NCBI GenBank assembly: GCA_016702545.1
Contig: JADJDT010000005.1
Coordinates: forward strand, 310,001 to 374,000
From: Pseudomonadota bacterium
GTDB taxonomy: Bacteria > Myxococcota_A > Polyangia > GCA-2747355
DNA length: 64,000 bases
Reading direction: 5' to 3'
Each line of letters starts with the position of its first letter. Position 1 is the stretch's first letter. Below, piece by piece: positions 57,352-64,000 of this stretch. Below the pieces are notes generated by a model. The model made no database searches. It was not told the origin of the DNA and saw nothing but the letters and a program-made list of their open reading frames with translations. A program made the translations under genes and the position numbers.

Positions 57352-59628
57352 ATGGGTCAAGTCACCAAGATTGTCGAACCGCTGCTGCGCGGCTTCACGG
57401 ACGCCGCGGTGGTGGTGGGCCGTGACGGGAAGGTGGTGTTTCACAACCCGCCCTTCGCCGCGATGACCGGCCTCAGCCGGCGTGCGCTGGCGCAGCGGCT
57501 CGCGGCCGACGCGGAGGTCTTCTCGCTGCTGGGGGCGCCGAACCGGGTGGACCGCGAGGCGATCGCCCGCTGCTTCGAGACCAACCGCGTCTATCGCATG
57601 GCGGAGATCCCCGTCGAGAGCGCCGACGGTCAGACGTTCATCGTCTGGCTCTCGGTCAGCCCCGTCACCGATGAACGGGGCAACGTCGTGGCCGTGATCG
57701 AGCAGCTCCGCGACGTCAGCGCCGAGGCGCGGATGCAGACGCGCTTCCGCGAGCTGCTGGCGCTGTCGGAGGCGCGGGCCGAAGATCTGGAGCGCCAGGT
57801 CGAGGTCAGGACCCGCGAGCTGCACGCCGCCTTCGAGGAGGTCTCGCGCTTGTCGCGGACGGACCCGCTGACGGGCCTGCTCAATCGCCGCGCCTTCGGC
57901 GAGGCGGCGGTCTCCGGCCTGATCGCGGCGGAGCGGCATCAGCGGCAATCGGCCTTCCTGATGTGCGACCTCGACTACTTCAAGCGCGTCAACGACCAGC
58001 ATGGCCATCGCATCGGCGATCTGGTGCTGACGACCTGTGCCCAGGTGCTGCGCCGGTCGTTTCGCACCGTCGACTCAGTGGGGCGATTTGGCGGCGAGGA
58101 GTTCGTGGTCTTCCTCAGCGATACGACGCTGGATGGCGCGCTGGAGGCGGCGCGGCGCTGCAGGGTCGCGCTCGAGAGCACGCCGATCCAGGACGGTGAG
58201 CAGGCGCTGCCGCTGGTCCAGACGATCAGCATCGGCGTCGCCGTCTACCCGCAACACGGCACGAATCTCGATCAGCTGGTCGGGGCGGCCGATCAGGCGC
58301 TCTACGCGGCCAAGCGGATGGGTCGCAATCGGGTCGTCCTGGCGGGGGTGGCGGGGCTGACGGCCGAGGGCGGCGCCCCGGCGGTCGCGCCGGCGGTCGA
58401 CGGGCGCGGAGCGCGCCCGCGGCGGCTGACGCCCGCGGAGTCGATCCCGCGCGCGCTGACGCTCGAGCGCGTGCTGATCATCGAGGCCGATCCCGGACGC
58501 CAGCAGCACTATCGTGAGGCGCTGCGGGAGGGCTTCGAGGTCACCCAGGTCGCCGACCTGGCGGAGGCGCTCGAGCTCTGTCGCCGCGAGCAATACGGCG
58601 TTTGCGTGGCCGACATGGAGCAGCGCGACCAGAGCGGCCTGTTCGTGCTCGGTGAGCTGATGCGGCAGCAGCCGGGCGCCGTGCGCCTGCTGCTGATCGA
58701 GAGCCAGCAGCCCTTCGAGCAGCTGCTGGGCACCAACCTGGCGATGCTGGACTTCGTGCTGCTGCGGAGCGACGTGCATCATCTTCCCTCGGCGATCGAG
58801 AGCTGCCGCGCGCGCCGCGACTCCTACCGCACGCACCCGCTGGCGCGCGGACCGCAGGCCTCACGTTGGATGACGCAGGCCCAGGAGATGGAGTGCATCG
58901 TCAGCGAGAAGCGCTTCAGCGTGGCCTATCAGCCGATCGTGCACGCGGCCGATGGGTCGCTCTTTGCCCATGAGGTGCTATGCCGGGTCGCGCCGGACTC
59001 GGCGGTCAGTCTGGTGGACCTCTTCGACTGGGCGCTGCGCGAGGGCGAGATCTGGAACCTGGGCCGGGAGATTCGCCACAAGGCCGCGCATCGCCTCGAC
59101 CAGCGCCCCGAGGCGCTGCTCTTCTTCAACCTGCACCCCGCGGAGCTGCTCGATCCCGAGCTGACGAACCGCGAGACCGAGCTCGACCGCCACGCGCAGC
59201 GCGTCGTGTTCGAGATCACCGAGCGGGCCGCGATCGGTGACTTCACGCGCATGCGCACCGCGATGCGGCGGCTACGCGAGCGCGGCTTCCGCTTCGCCAT
59301 CGACGACCTCGGCGCGGGCTACGCCGGGTTGAACTCGGTGGCGATGCTCAGCCCGGACTTCATCAAGGTCGACATGACGATCATCCGCGACATCGACCGC
59401 ATGCCGATCAAGGCGCGCCTGTTGCGGCGGATGGTGGAGTTCGCCGACGAGGAGGGCGTGAAGATCGTGGCCGAGGGCGTCGAGACCGAGGGCGAGCTCG
59501 TGCGGGTGCGCGAGGTCGGCTGCCACCTGCTCCAAGGCTTCCTGATCGGCATGCCGCTCGAGGAGCCGCTGGAGCCGGGAGCCCTGCCGCCCTTCACGGC
59601 CTCGCCCCCCGCCCCCGTCAAAGGCTGA
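57352..59628 (+). CDS. PAS-GGDEF-receiver-EAL cyclic-di-GMP enzyme
   Basis: A 758-residue soluble protein. PAS at about 12-125 (FTDAAVVVGRDGKVVFHNPP). Coiled linker to 175. GGDEF at about 178-330 with active-site GGEEF (247-251) and the inhibitory site RTVD five residues before, so cyclase activity and product feedback are expected. Residues 370-490 are a receiver-like domain with a possible Asp in VCVADMEQ. EAL from about 520 has EVL at 541-543 in place of EAL, and the metal and catalytic residues in FFNLHPAEL, FEITERA, IDDLGAGYAGL, FIKVDM, VAEGVETEGEL and LLQGFLIG. Both c-di-GMP synthesis and breakdown may occur. Its stop region overlaps the convergent binding-protein gene by 11 bases. Confidence 0.9.
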   Translation: MGQVTKIVEPLLRGFTDAAVVVGRDGKVVFHNPPFAAMTGLSRRALAQRLAADAEVFSLLGAPNRVDREAIARCFETNRVYRMAEIPVESADGQTFIVWLSVSPVTDERGNVVAVIEQLRDVSAEARMQTRFRELLALSEARAEDLERQVEVRTRELHAAFEEVSRLSRTDPLTGLLNRRAFGEAAVSGLIAAERHQRQSAFLMCDLDYFKRVNDQHGHRIGDLVLTTCAQVLRRSFRTVDSVGRFGGEEFVVFLSDTTLDGALEAARRCRVALESTPIQDGEQALPLVQTISIGVAVYPQHGTNLDQLVGAADQALYAAKRMGRNRVVLAGVAGLTAEGGAPAVAPAVDGRGARPRRLTPAESIPRALTLERVLIIEADPGRQQHYREALREGFEVTQVADLAEALELCRREQYGVCVADMEQRDQSGLFVLGELMRQQPGAVRLLLIESQQPFEQLLGTNLAMLDFVLLRSDVHHLPSAIESCRARRDSYRTHPLARGPQASRWMTQAQEMECIVSEKRFSVAYQPIVHAADGSLFAHEVLCRVAPDSAVSLVDLFDWALREGEIWNLGREIRHKAAHRLDQRPEALLFFNLHPAELLDPELTNRETELDRHAQRVVFEITERAAIGDFTRMRTAMRRLRERGFRFAIDDLGAGYAGLNSVAMLSPDFIKVDMTIIRDIDRMPIKARLLRRMVEFADEEGVKIVAEGVETEGELVRVREVGCHLLQGFLIGMPLEEPLEPGALPPFTASPPAPVKG

Positions 59629-61117
59629 TGGCCACCGACTCCTTCTGCCCGTCGCTGTTCTTGAACACGACCTGCGCGTTCTCGACCGACCAGAAGGAAA
59701 AGCTGCAGTTGATCGGATCGCCGTTGAGGTCGAGCTCGAGGGCCAGCGAGCTCGCCCCCTCGTAGTTCAGGCCGCGCTGGGCCTCCACAGCCTCCAGCGC
59801 CTTGGCCCACTCCCCCGGGAGGATGGTCAGGTCGTTGGCGCCGTTCTTGTTCGTCACGTCCAGCAGCGCCTCCGTCACCCGGTCGACGTTCCAGCCGCTG
59901 CCCTGCTTGTCGAGGCCATCGGGGCGAGTGCGCAGCACCTGGGCCAAGGCGAGCGCGAAGGCGTAGGTCGCGTCGAAGGCGTTGGCGGTGAAGATGCCAG
60001 GCTCGAGCCCGGTACCGTCGCGGCAATTGTCGGCCGGGCGGTCGCAGCGGCAGTCGCGCGGGTAGGCGCGGCAAAAGCGCTCGGCGAAGACCAAGCCGCC
60101 GCGGCCGCCGCCGCTGCCGCCGGGGAAGACGCCATTGACCGGGCGTGCCTCGAGCTGGCCGATCGTCGTCGGATCGAGGCTCGCGAGGAAGTAGTTCGAC
60201 ATCAGCGCGTCGGTCAGCAGGAGCGGCGTCTCGGCGTGCTTGCGAGCCCACTCGGTCAGGGCCACCTTGCCGTCGCTGCCGGAGGCCAGCAGCAACAAGA
60301 AGTCTGGCTCCCGCCCACTCAGCTGGCGTAGCTCGGCGAAGGCGCGCTCGATCGTCGCGCTGACCTCCGTCACGGCGTTCGTCTCGTAGTAGTTCTCGCT
60401 GACGCTATAGCCGACACCGGCCGCCTGGAAGCGCTGCTGGAACTCCCTAAAGATGGCCGGGGTGTTGATGTCGCGCAGGCCCACCGCCGCGCCCACGCGG
60501 AAGCCGAGCGAGAGCGCCTTGTCGGCGAGGATCCGGCCCTCGAGGTGCGACGAGCAGACGGTGCGGTAGAAGAGATTGTATTGCGCGTCGAGCAGACCGA
60601 CGAACTCGCGGGAGGACGCGGCCGGCGAGATCACCGGGATCCGCTGGCCATAGACCAAATTGTTGCGGGCGAGCTCGCTCAGCAGCCGCTTGCTCACGTT
60701 GTCGGAGGCGTCGCCGAGGATCCCGACCGCATCGAGGTTCCGCTCGTAATAGAACCGCACCTCGCGGAGACCCGCTTCTGCTTCGCTGTGGCTATCGGCC
60801 TTGAGCAGGTACAGCGGTCGCCCGAGCAGGCCGCCTTGGTCGTTGATCTCGGCGGCGGCCAGCTGCATGGCGTGCTCGAGCGCCGGACCCATGAAGCTGA
60901 GACTGCCGGTGAGCGGATTGGCGGCCAGCACCTTGATCGCCCCCGCGGGTGGCGGGGGTCCCGGTGGCGCGGTCTCGCAGGCCGCAAGCGCCAGCAGCAG
61001 GGCCAGCGCTAAGGGCGCGCGACAGAACAACTCGATCGTTGTGGCCGCCGATCCATCGCGTCCGCCAGCGTCGCTCCTCCTCGGTTTACCCCAGGTAGAC
61101 CTTCGTCGTCGCTCCAT
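59618..61117 (-). CDS. ABC-type branched-chain (LivJ-like) binding lipoprotein
   Basis: About 499 residues from ATG 61117, with a long basic lead before the signal LALALLLALAAC; a later start is possible. The fold is Peripla_BP_6: IKVLAANPLTGSLSFMGPAL, HAMQLAAAEINDQGGLLGRP, AVGILGDASDNVSKRLLSEL, IPVISPAASSREF, and GIFTANAFDATYAFALALAQ. Cys residues in RAYPRDCRCDRPADNCRDG are unusual for the family. It is a second, intact paralogue of the interrupted gene at 3471. No transporter subunits are near. Confidence 0.85.
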   Translation of the reverse strand: MERRRRSTWGKPRRSDAGGRDGSAATTIELFCRAPLALALLLALAACETAPPGPPPPAGAIKVLAANPLTGSLSFMGPALEHAMQLAAAEINDQGGLLGRPLYLLKADSHSEAEAGLREVRFYYERNLDAVGILGDASDNVSKRLLSELARNNLVYGQRIPVISPAASSREFVGLLDAQYNLFYRTVCSSHLEGRILADKALSLGFRVGAAVGLRDINTPAIFREFQQRFQAAGVGYSVSENYYETNAVTEVSATIERAFAELRQLSGREPDFLLLLASGSDGKVALTEWARKHAETPLLLTDALMSNYFLASLDPTTIGQLEARPVNGVFPGGSGGGRGGLVFAERFCRAYPRDCRCDRPADNCRDGTGLEPGIFTANAFDATYAFALALAQVLRTRPDGLDKQGSGWNVDRVTEALLDVTNKNGANDLTILPGEWAKALEAVEAQRGLNYEGASSLALELDLNGDPINCSFSFWSVENAQVVFKNSDGQKESVAISL

Positions 61118-61173
61118 GCCGGCCGCGCGCCTCGACAGCCACAGTCGACCGATTTGCTCTGTCACGAGCCCTA

Positions 61174-61332
61174 ACACTACTGTGTCGGATCTCTCCCGTC
61201 GCCTGGGCTCGTTCCCGAAATCACAGGCTTTGTCGCTCGTCGGTCGCTTGCCACCAGCAACCTCCCTCCTCGCTTCGCGCCTGTGATTCCGCGCCCTTCG
61301 CCAGGCTCGGTCCGAAACCCGACACAGTAGTG
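61174..61332. repeat. 159-bp nested inverted-repeat element
   Basis: Three pairs of arms nest around a common centre: CACTACTGTGTCGG (61174-61187) with CCGACACAGTAGTG (61319-61332), GCCTGG (61201-61206) with CCAGGC (61301-61306), and AATCACAGGC (61219-61228) with GCCTGTGATT (61279-61288). It lies between the STAS gene and the binding-protein gene on the minus strand. It could be a structured RNA leader, a terminator/attenuator, or a small mobile palindromic element. Confidence 0.75.
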
Positions 61333-61415
61333 CTAAGCGGCGCGCACTGCCGGCGGACGTCCGTCGCTTCCGGGCTCGGCGTCGCTCGCGGCGGCTGCGC
61401 TCCATGGGCGGCGAG

Positions 61416-61883
61416 CTAGTACGAGAGGAAATAGAAGTAGCGCGCGGGCATCTCGTCGAGCGCCATGGTTTCGCCGCACTCGGCGCAGGCCGGGCTCGGT
61501 AGCTTGGGCGTGTTGTTTTCGATCGTGACCTCGGTGGCGAGCTCGTGGCCGCAGGCCTCACAGTAGTAGGGCGCGATCACCGACTCGACCTTGGCGCTAC
61601 CTCTGAAGTTGTCGATCATGTTGAGCTGCGCCACGATCGGCGCCGAGCAGCGGAAGAGCCGGTGGGGGCCCTTGCCGTTGATCGCCTCGACGAACCGGAG
61701 CCACTCCCGCACGCCGGTCGAATTGATCCGCGCGACCCCCGAGAGATCGAAGCGCGCGGGCCCCTTGATGTCGGGCACCAGATCGTCCAGCCCCGCGTCC
61801 TCACCGACGATGCCCTCCAGCACGCAGGTCGGCAGGTCCGCGCTGTCCACGAAACGCCAGGTCAGGTTGCGTTTGGCCTGCAT
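61416..61883 (-). CDS. STAS-domain protein with C-terminal zinc ribbon
   Basis: A 155-residue protein. Residues 1-100 resemble a STAS domain (VLEGIVGEDAGLDDLVPDI, RFDLSGVARINSTGVREWLR) with the Ser-Thr-Gly motif that is phosphorylated in anti-sigma antagonists. The C-terminal 50 residues carry two CxxC pairs (CEACGH and CAECGE) typical of a zinc ribbon. It starts 6 bases after the stop of the receiver-ATPase gene, so the two are coupled. The pair looks like a partner-switch: kinase-like ATPase plus STAS substrate. Confidence 0.8.
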   Translation of the reverse strand: MQAKRNLTWRFVDSADLPTCVLEGIVGEDAGLDDLVPDIKGPARFDLSGVARINSTGVREWLRFVEAINGKGPHRLFRCSAPIVAQLNMIDNFRGSAKVESVIAPYYCEACGHELATEVTIENNTPKLPSPACAECGETMALDEMPARYFYFLSY

Positions 61884-61889
61884 CGCGCG

Positions 61890-62891
61890 TCACTCGCCTT
61901 TCTTGGGCCGCTTGGTGCGGAAGTAGCACAGGGACCGCGAAGTCCCGAGGCTTTCGCCTGCCGGTGGCTTGGGGGCCCGCCCCAGCCGAATCAGCCCGAT
62001 GACCTCCGTGCGCACGCCCGGGTCGACGTTGATCACGAACGACGAAACCGAGTTGAAGGCCATGTAGAGCCCCAGCCCTGCACCGCCCGCACTCTTCGAA
62101 ACCTGCTGATCGTTGTGACGGAAGCACTTGCGGATATATCGCACGGCCAGATCTTGATCGAGACGGCCGAAGTTGTCGGAGACGCTGACGCCGAACAGAT
62201 TGCCATCGCTGCCGTAGCGGACCGTCACGTACTCGTTCGGCGCGAGCGCCACCGGCTGGGCTCGCGATTTGTCGGCATAACGCGGCTGGCCCTCCGCATC
62301 GACGGGCGCGTCCCAGACCGCGTTGGTGCACAGCTCGTCGACGAGCAGACCCAGGCTCGAGAGCTCGCGCTCGGGCATCCCCGAGCGCGCCGCGTCCTCG
62401 CAGGCCGACTGCACGATGCCCTCGGCCTGCTGCGACGCGCGGATCTCCTGTTCGCGGATCGCGGCGCCCCAGCCCATGTACTTTTCCAGGCCGAAGATGT
62501 CGCCGGTGAAGAGCTTGGCCACCGTTGTCACCAGCTCGCGCGTGGCCACCGGGTCGTTGGCGTCCGGTACGGCGACGAAGCTGCTGACGATCATGCTCGA
62601 CATCGGCAGGTCCATGATGTCTTCGGCGTAGCGCTCGAAGGCCGGCCGATCAGTCAGCAGAACCACCTCCAGCCGGGGATTGAGCTTCACCGCCTGCTGG
62701 GCCAACGCCGCGTTCTCCCAGTCCACGACCAAGACATCGAGCGGTCCGTTCGCGAGCGCCTGAGTGCTCTCCTCGCCCGTCGGCGGCGCCACGCAGTGGG
62801 CACCGGTCGCGGCGACGGCTCGCGCCGTCAGCCGGCGCGATTTCGGCGAGCTCTGCAGCACCAAGACCGACTTCTCCCCCGGCTTAAGCAT
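61890..62891 (-). CDS. receiver-like domain fused to GHKL (RsbW-type) ATPase
   Basis: A 333-residue protein. Residues 7-115 fold like a receiver (SVLVLQSSPKSRRLTARAVA, LDVLVVDWENAALA) with an Asp where phosphate would sit. Residues 160-300 form a GHKL ATPase: LGLLVDELCTNAVWDAPVD (N-box), VSVSDNFGRLD (G1), and GGAGLGLYMAFNSVSSF (G2). There is no His-phosphotransfer domain, so it is not a sensor kinase but an RsbW-like serine kinase or ATPase. It is upstream of and coupled to the STAS gene. Confidence 0.82.
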   Translation of the reverse strand: MLKPGEKSVLVLQSSPKSRRLTARAVAATGAHCVAPPTGEESTQALANGPLDVLVVDWENAALAQQAVKLNPRLEVVLLTDRPAFERYAEDIMDLPMSSMIVSSFVAVPDANDPVATRELVTTVAKLFTGDIFGLEKYMGWGAAIREQEIRASQQAEGIVQSACEDAARSGMPERELSSLGLLVDELCTNAVWDAPVDAEGQPRYADKSRAQPVALAPNEYVTVRYGSDGNLFGVSVSDNFGRLDQDLAVRYIRKCFRHNDQQVSKSAGGAGLGLYMAFNSVSSFVINVDPGVRTEVIGLIRLGRAPKPPAGESLGTSRSLCYFRTKRPKKGE

Positions 62892-63024
62892 GCTCTCCTC
62901 TGTCCTCGCCTAGGTCTTTGAACAAGACGGCCGTCGCGGGTGGCGTTCGGGCCCCGCCTCAAACGACCCCCGCGAGACCGAGGGCGCGCCCGCGCTCCTC
63001 GGCTGCTGAGAATCACCTGCGCGC

Positions 63025-64000
63025 TCAGGAACCAAAAAGATAGTCCTGTAGCTCGATGATCGCGTCAAGTTTGGGGTACTGCGCTCCGCGCCGTCGGCAG
63101 GCGCTGAACAGCTCGTGGGCCTGCTCGGGCTGGCCGACATTCTGCTCGTGGGCCGCCAGGTTGCACAAGGCCAGCGGCACGATCTCCGTCAGCCCCTCGA
63201 GCGCCGTGACCGCGGCGGCGGTGCGGCCCTGCTGGTAGCCGGCCACGGCGAGGTTGTGCTTGAGCGCGGGTGGCACATTGGCTTGCAGGCGGCCGGCCTC
63301 CGTCAGCCAGCGCAGCGCGTTGGCGGCGCCGCGCCGCTGGCCGAGCTCGAGGAAGGCCGCCTGGTGCAGCGCCAAGGCGGCCGTCTGGCGCGCGAGCTGG
63401 GCCTCGGACGGCGCTAGCAGCTTGGCCAGCTCGACCAGCTTGCGTCCGCCCTCGCTCTTGCGCGCGGGCTCCGCCGCCTGACAATCGAGCAGCGCGGCCA
63501 GCAGCGCCCCGCCGGCGGGGCGTAGCGGCTCGAGCAGGGCCTGGCCCAGCAGGGTGCCCTGGCTCGCGACGAGCGCGCGCGCCTCGACCCAGCGCCGCGC
63601 CTGCAGGGCGGCGAAGAAGATGCGACTCAGCAGCGCGGCGCGTTCGGGCTCCGGCAGCACCCTGCTGTTGGCCGCGGCGCGCTCGAGCTGAGCTGCGGTC
63701 TGCGCCGTACGCTTCTGCGCGAGCAGCTTGGCAGCCGATAGCAGGGCCACGCGCACGCGGTTGCGCTGCAGCAGCGCCGCACGGGGCGTGGTCGGATCGC
63801 CGAGCTCGATGCGTGCCAGGCGCGAGGTTGCGCCCGCCAGGTCACCGGCGCGCGCCAGCGCCACGGCGGCCTCCTGCCGCACCAGGGCGTCGATGGCCGG
63901 GCTACTCGCCGTGGTGAGCTTGCTGTACTCGCCGTAGAGCTTGAGCGCCTCCAGCGGGCGCCCGAGCGCGAGCTGGGCGCGGCCGGCCAGCCACAGGGCC
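63025..64000 (-). CDS. TPR-type repeat protein (partial; 5' end outside window)
   Basis: The frame is open from the end of the window to a stop at 63025-63027 (325 codons visible). It is all helical repeats rich in Ala, Leu, Arg (WLAGRAQLALGRPLEALKLY, LARAGDLAGATSRLARIELG, HNLAVAGYQQGRTAAAVTAL, NLAAHEQNVGQPEQAHELFS) spaced about 35 residues, as in tetratricopeptide proteins. No enzymatic motif is visible in this part; the missing N-terminus could carry a kinase or membrane domain. Probably a protein-binding scaffold. It is on the same strand as the partner-switch pair but 133 bases upstream of it. Confidence 0.7.
   Translation of the reverse strand, partial: ALWLAGRAQLALGRPLEALKLYGEYSKLTTASSPAIDALVRQEAAVALARAGDLAGATSRLARIELGDPTTPRAALLQRNRVRVALLSAAKLLAQKRTAQTAAQLERAAANSRVLPEPERAALLSRIFFAALQARRWVEARALVASQGTLLGQALLEPLRPAGGALLAALLDCQAAEPARKSEGGRKLVELAKLLAPSEAQLARQTAALALHQAAFLELGQRRGAANALRWLTEAGRLQANVPPALKHNLAVAGYQQGRTAAAVTALEGLTEIVPLALCNLAAHEQNVGQPEQAHELFSACRRRGAQYPKLDAIIELQDYLFGS

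Overview
The window is a very GC-rich bacterial chromosome segment. It holds about 50 genes on both strands, many short lipoprotein genes, and two secreted trypsin-like proteases whose C-terminal tails resemble the MYXO-CTERM sorting signal. Together with the large regulatory proteins this suggests Myxococcota (formerly Deltaproteobacteria). No rRNA, tRNA, CRISPR array, transposase or phage gene was recognised.

Layout. 0-9 kb: cell-envelope genes (end of a beta-helix protein, lipoproteins, a TPR protein, a branched-chain-type binding protein with an in-frame TGA, a serine protease, a frameshifted pilin-like lipoprotein and a CHAP-type amidase). 9-17 kb: a CLC chloride channel with CBS domains, an MscS channel, a coupled adenosine deaminase/SDR pair, and a sigma-70 factor followed by three stacked hairpins and a ribosome hibernation factor. 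18-23 kb: a frameshifted GAF histidine kinase, a CBS protein, a cytidylate-kinase-like protein, an EttA-type ABC-F ATPase lacking the signature motif of its first domain, and a VWA lipoprotein. 24.0-24.8 kb is almost pure G/C homopolymer and is probably not trustworthy sequence. 24.8-33.6 kb: dapC-dapD-dapE (lysine/DAP), an overlapping AAA-ATPase/TOPRIM-like pair, a lipoprotein, and proB-proA. 33.7-44.8 kb: an L,D-transpeptidase, small secreted proteins, a canonical c-di-GMP-I riboswitch ahead of an outer-membrane-type protein, an acyl-CoA ligase, a POT transporter, an acetyltransferase, a histone-H1-like coiled-coil protein and ribosomal protein bL28. 44.8-64 kb: a release-factor-like GGQ protein, a giant AsmA/TamB-like protein, a second serine protease, a PP2C (RsbU-like) phosphatase, a peptide-type ABC binding protein, a TonB-dependent receptor, a PAS-GGDEF-REC-EAL protein, another binding protein, a receiver-ATPase plus STAS pair, and a partial TPR protein.

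How they fit together. Two themes recur. One is the envelope: binding proteins, receptors, lipoproteins, proteases. The other is signalling: c-di-GMP turnover (57.4 kb) and sensing (36.1 kb), and partner-switch-type proteins (PP2C phosphatase, GHKL ATPase, STAS). The amino-acid biosynthesis genes (dap, pro) look like ordinary housekeeping operons.

Quality caveat. Every broken gene (frameshifts, in-frame stops, an internal deletion) lies left of 33.6 kb; the right half is intact. Most lesions are single-base indels in otherwise well-conserved genes and the noise block sits among them, so uncorrected assembly errors are at least as likely as true pseudogenes.
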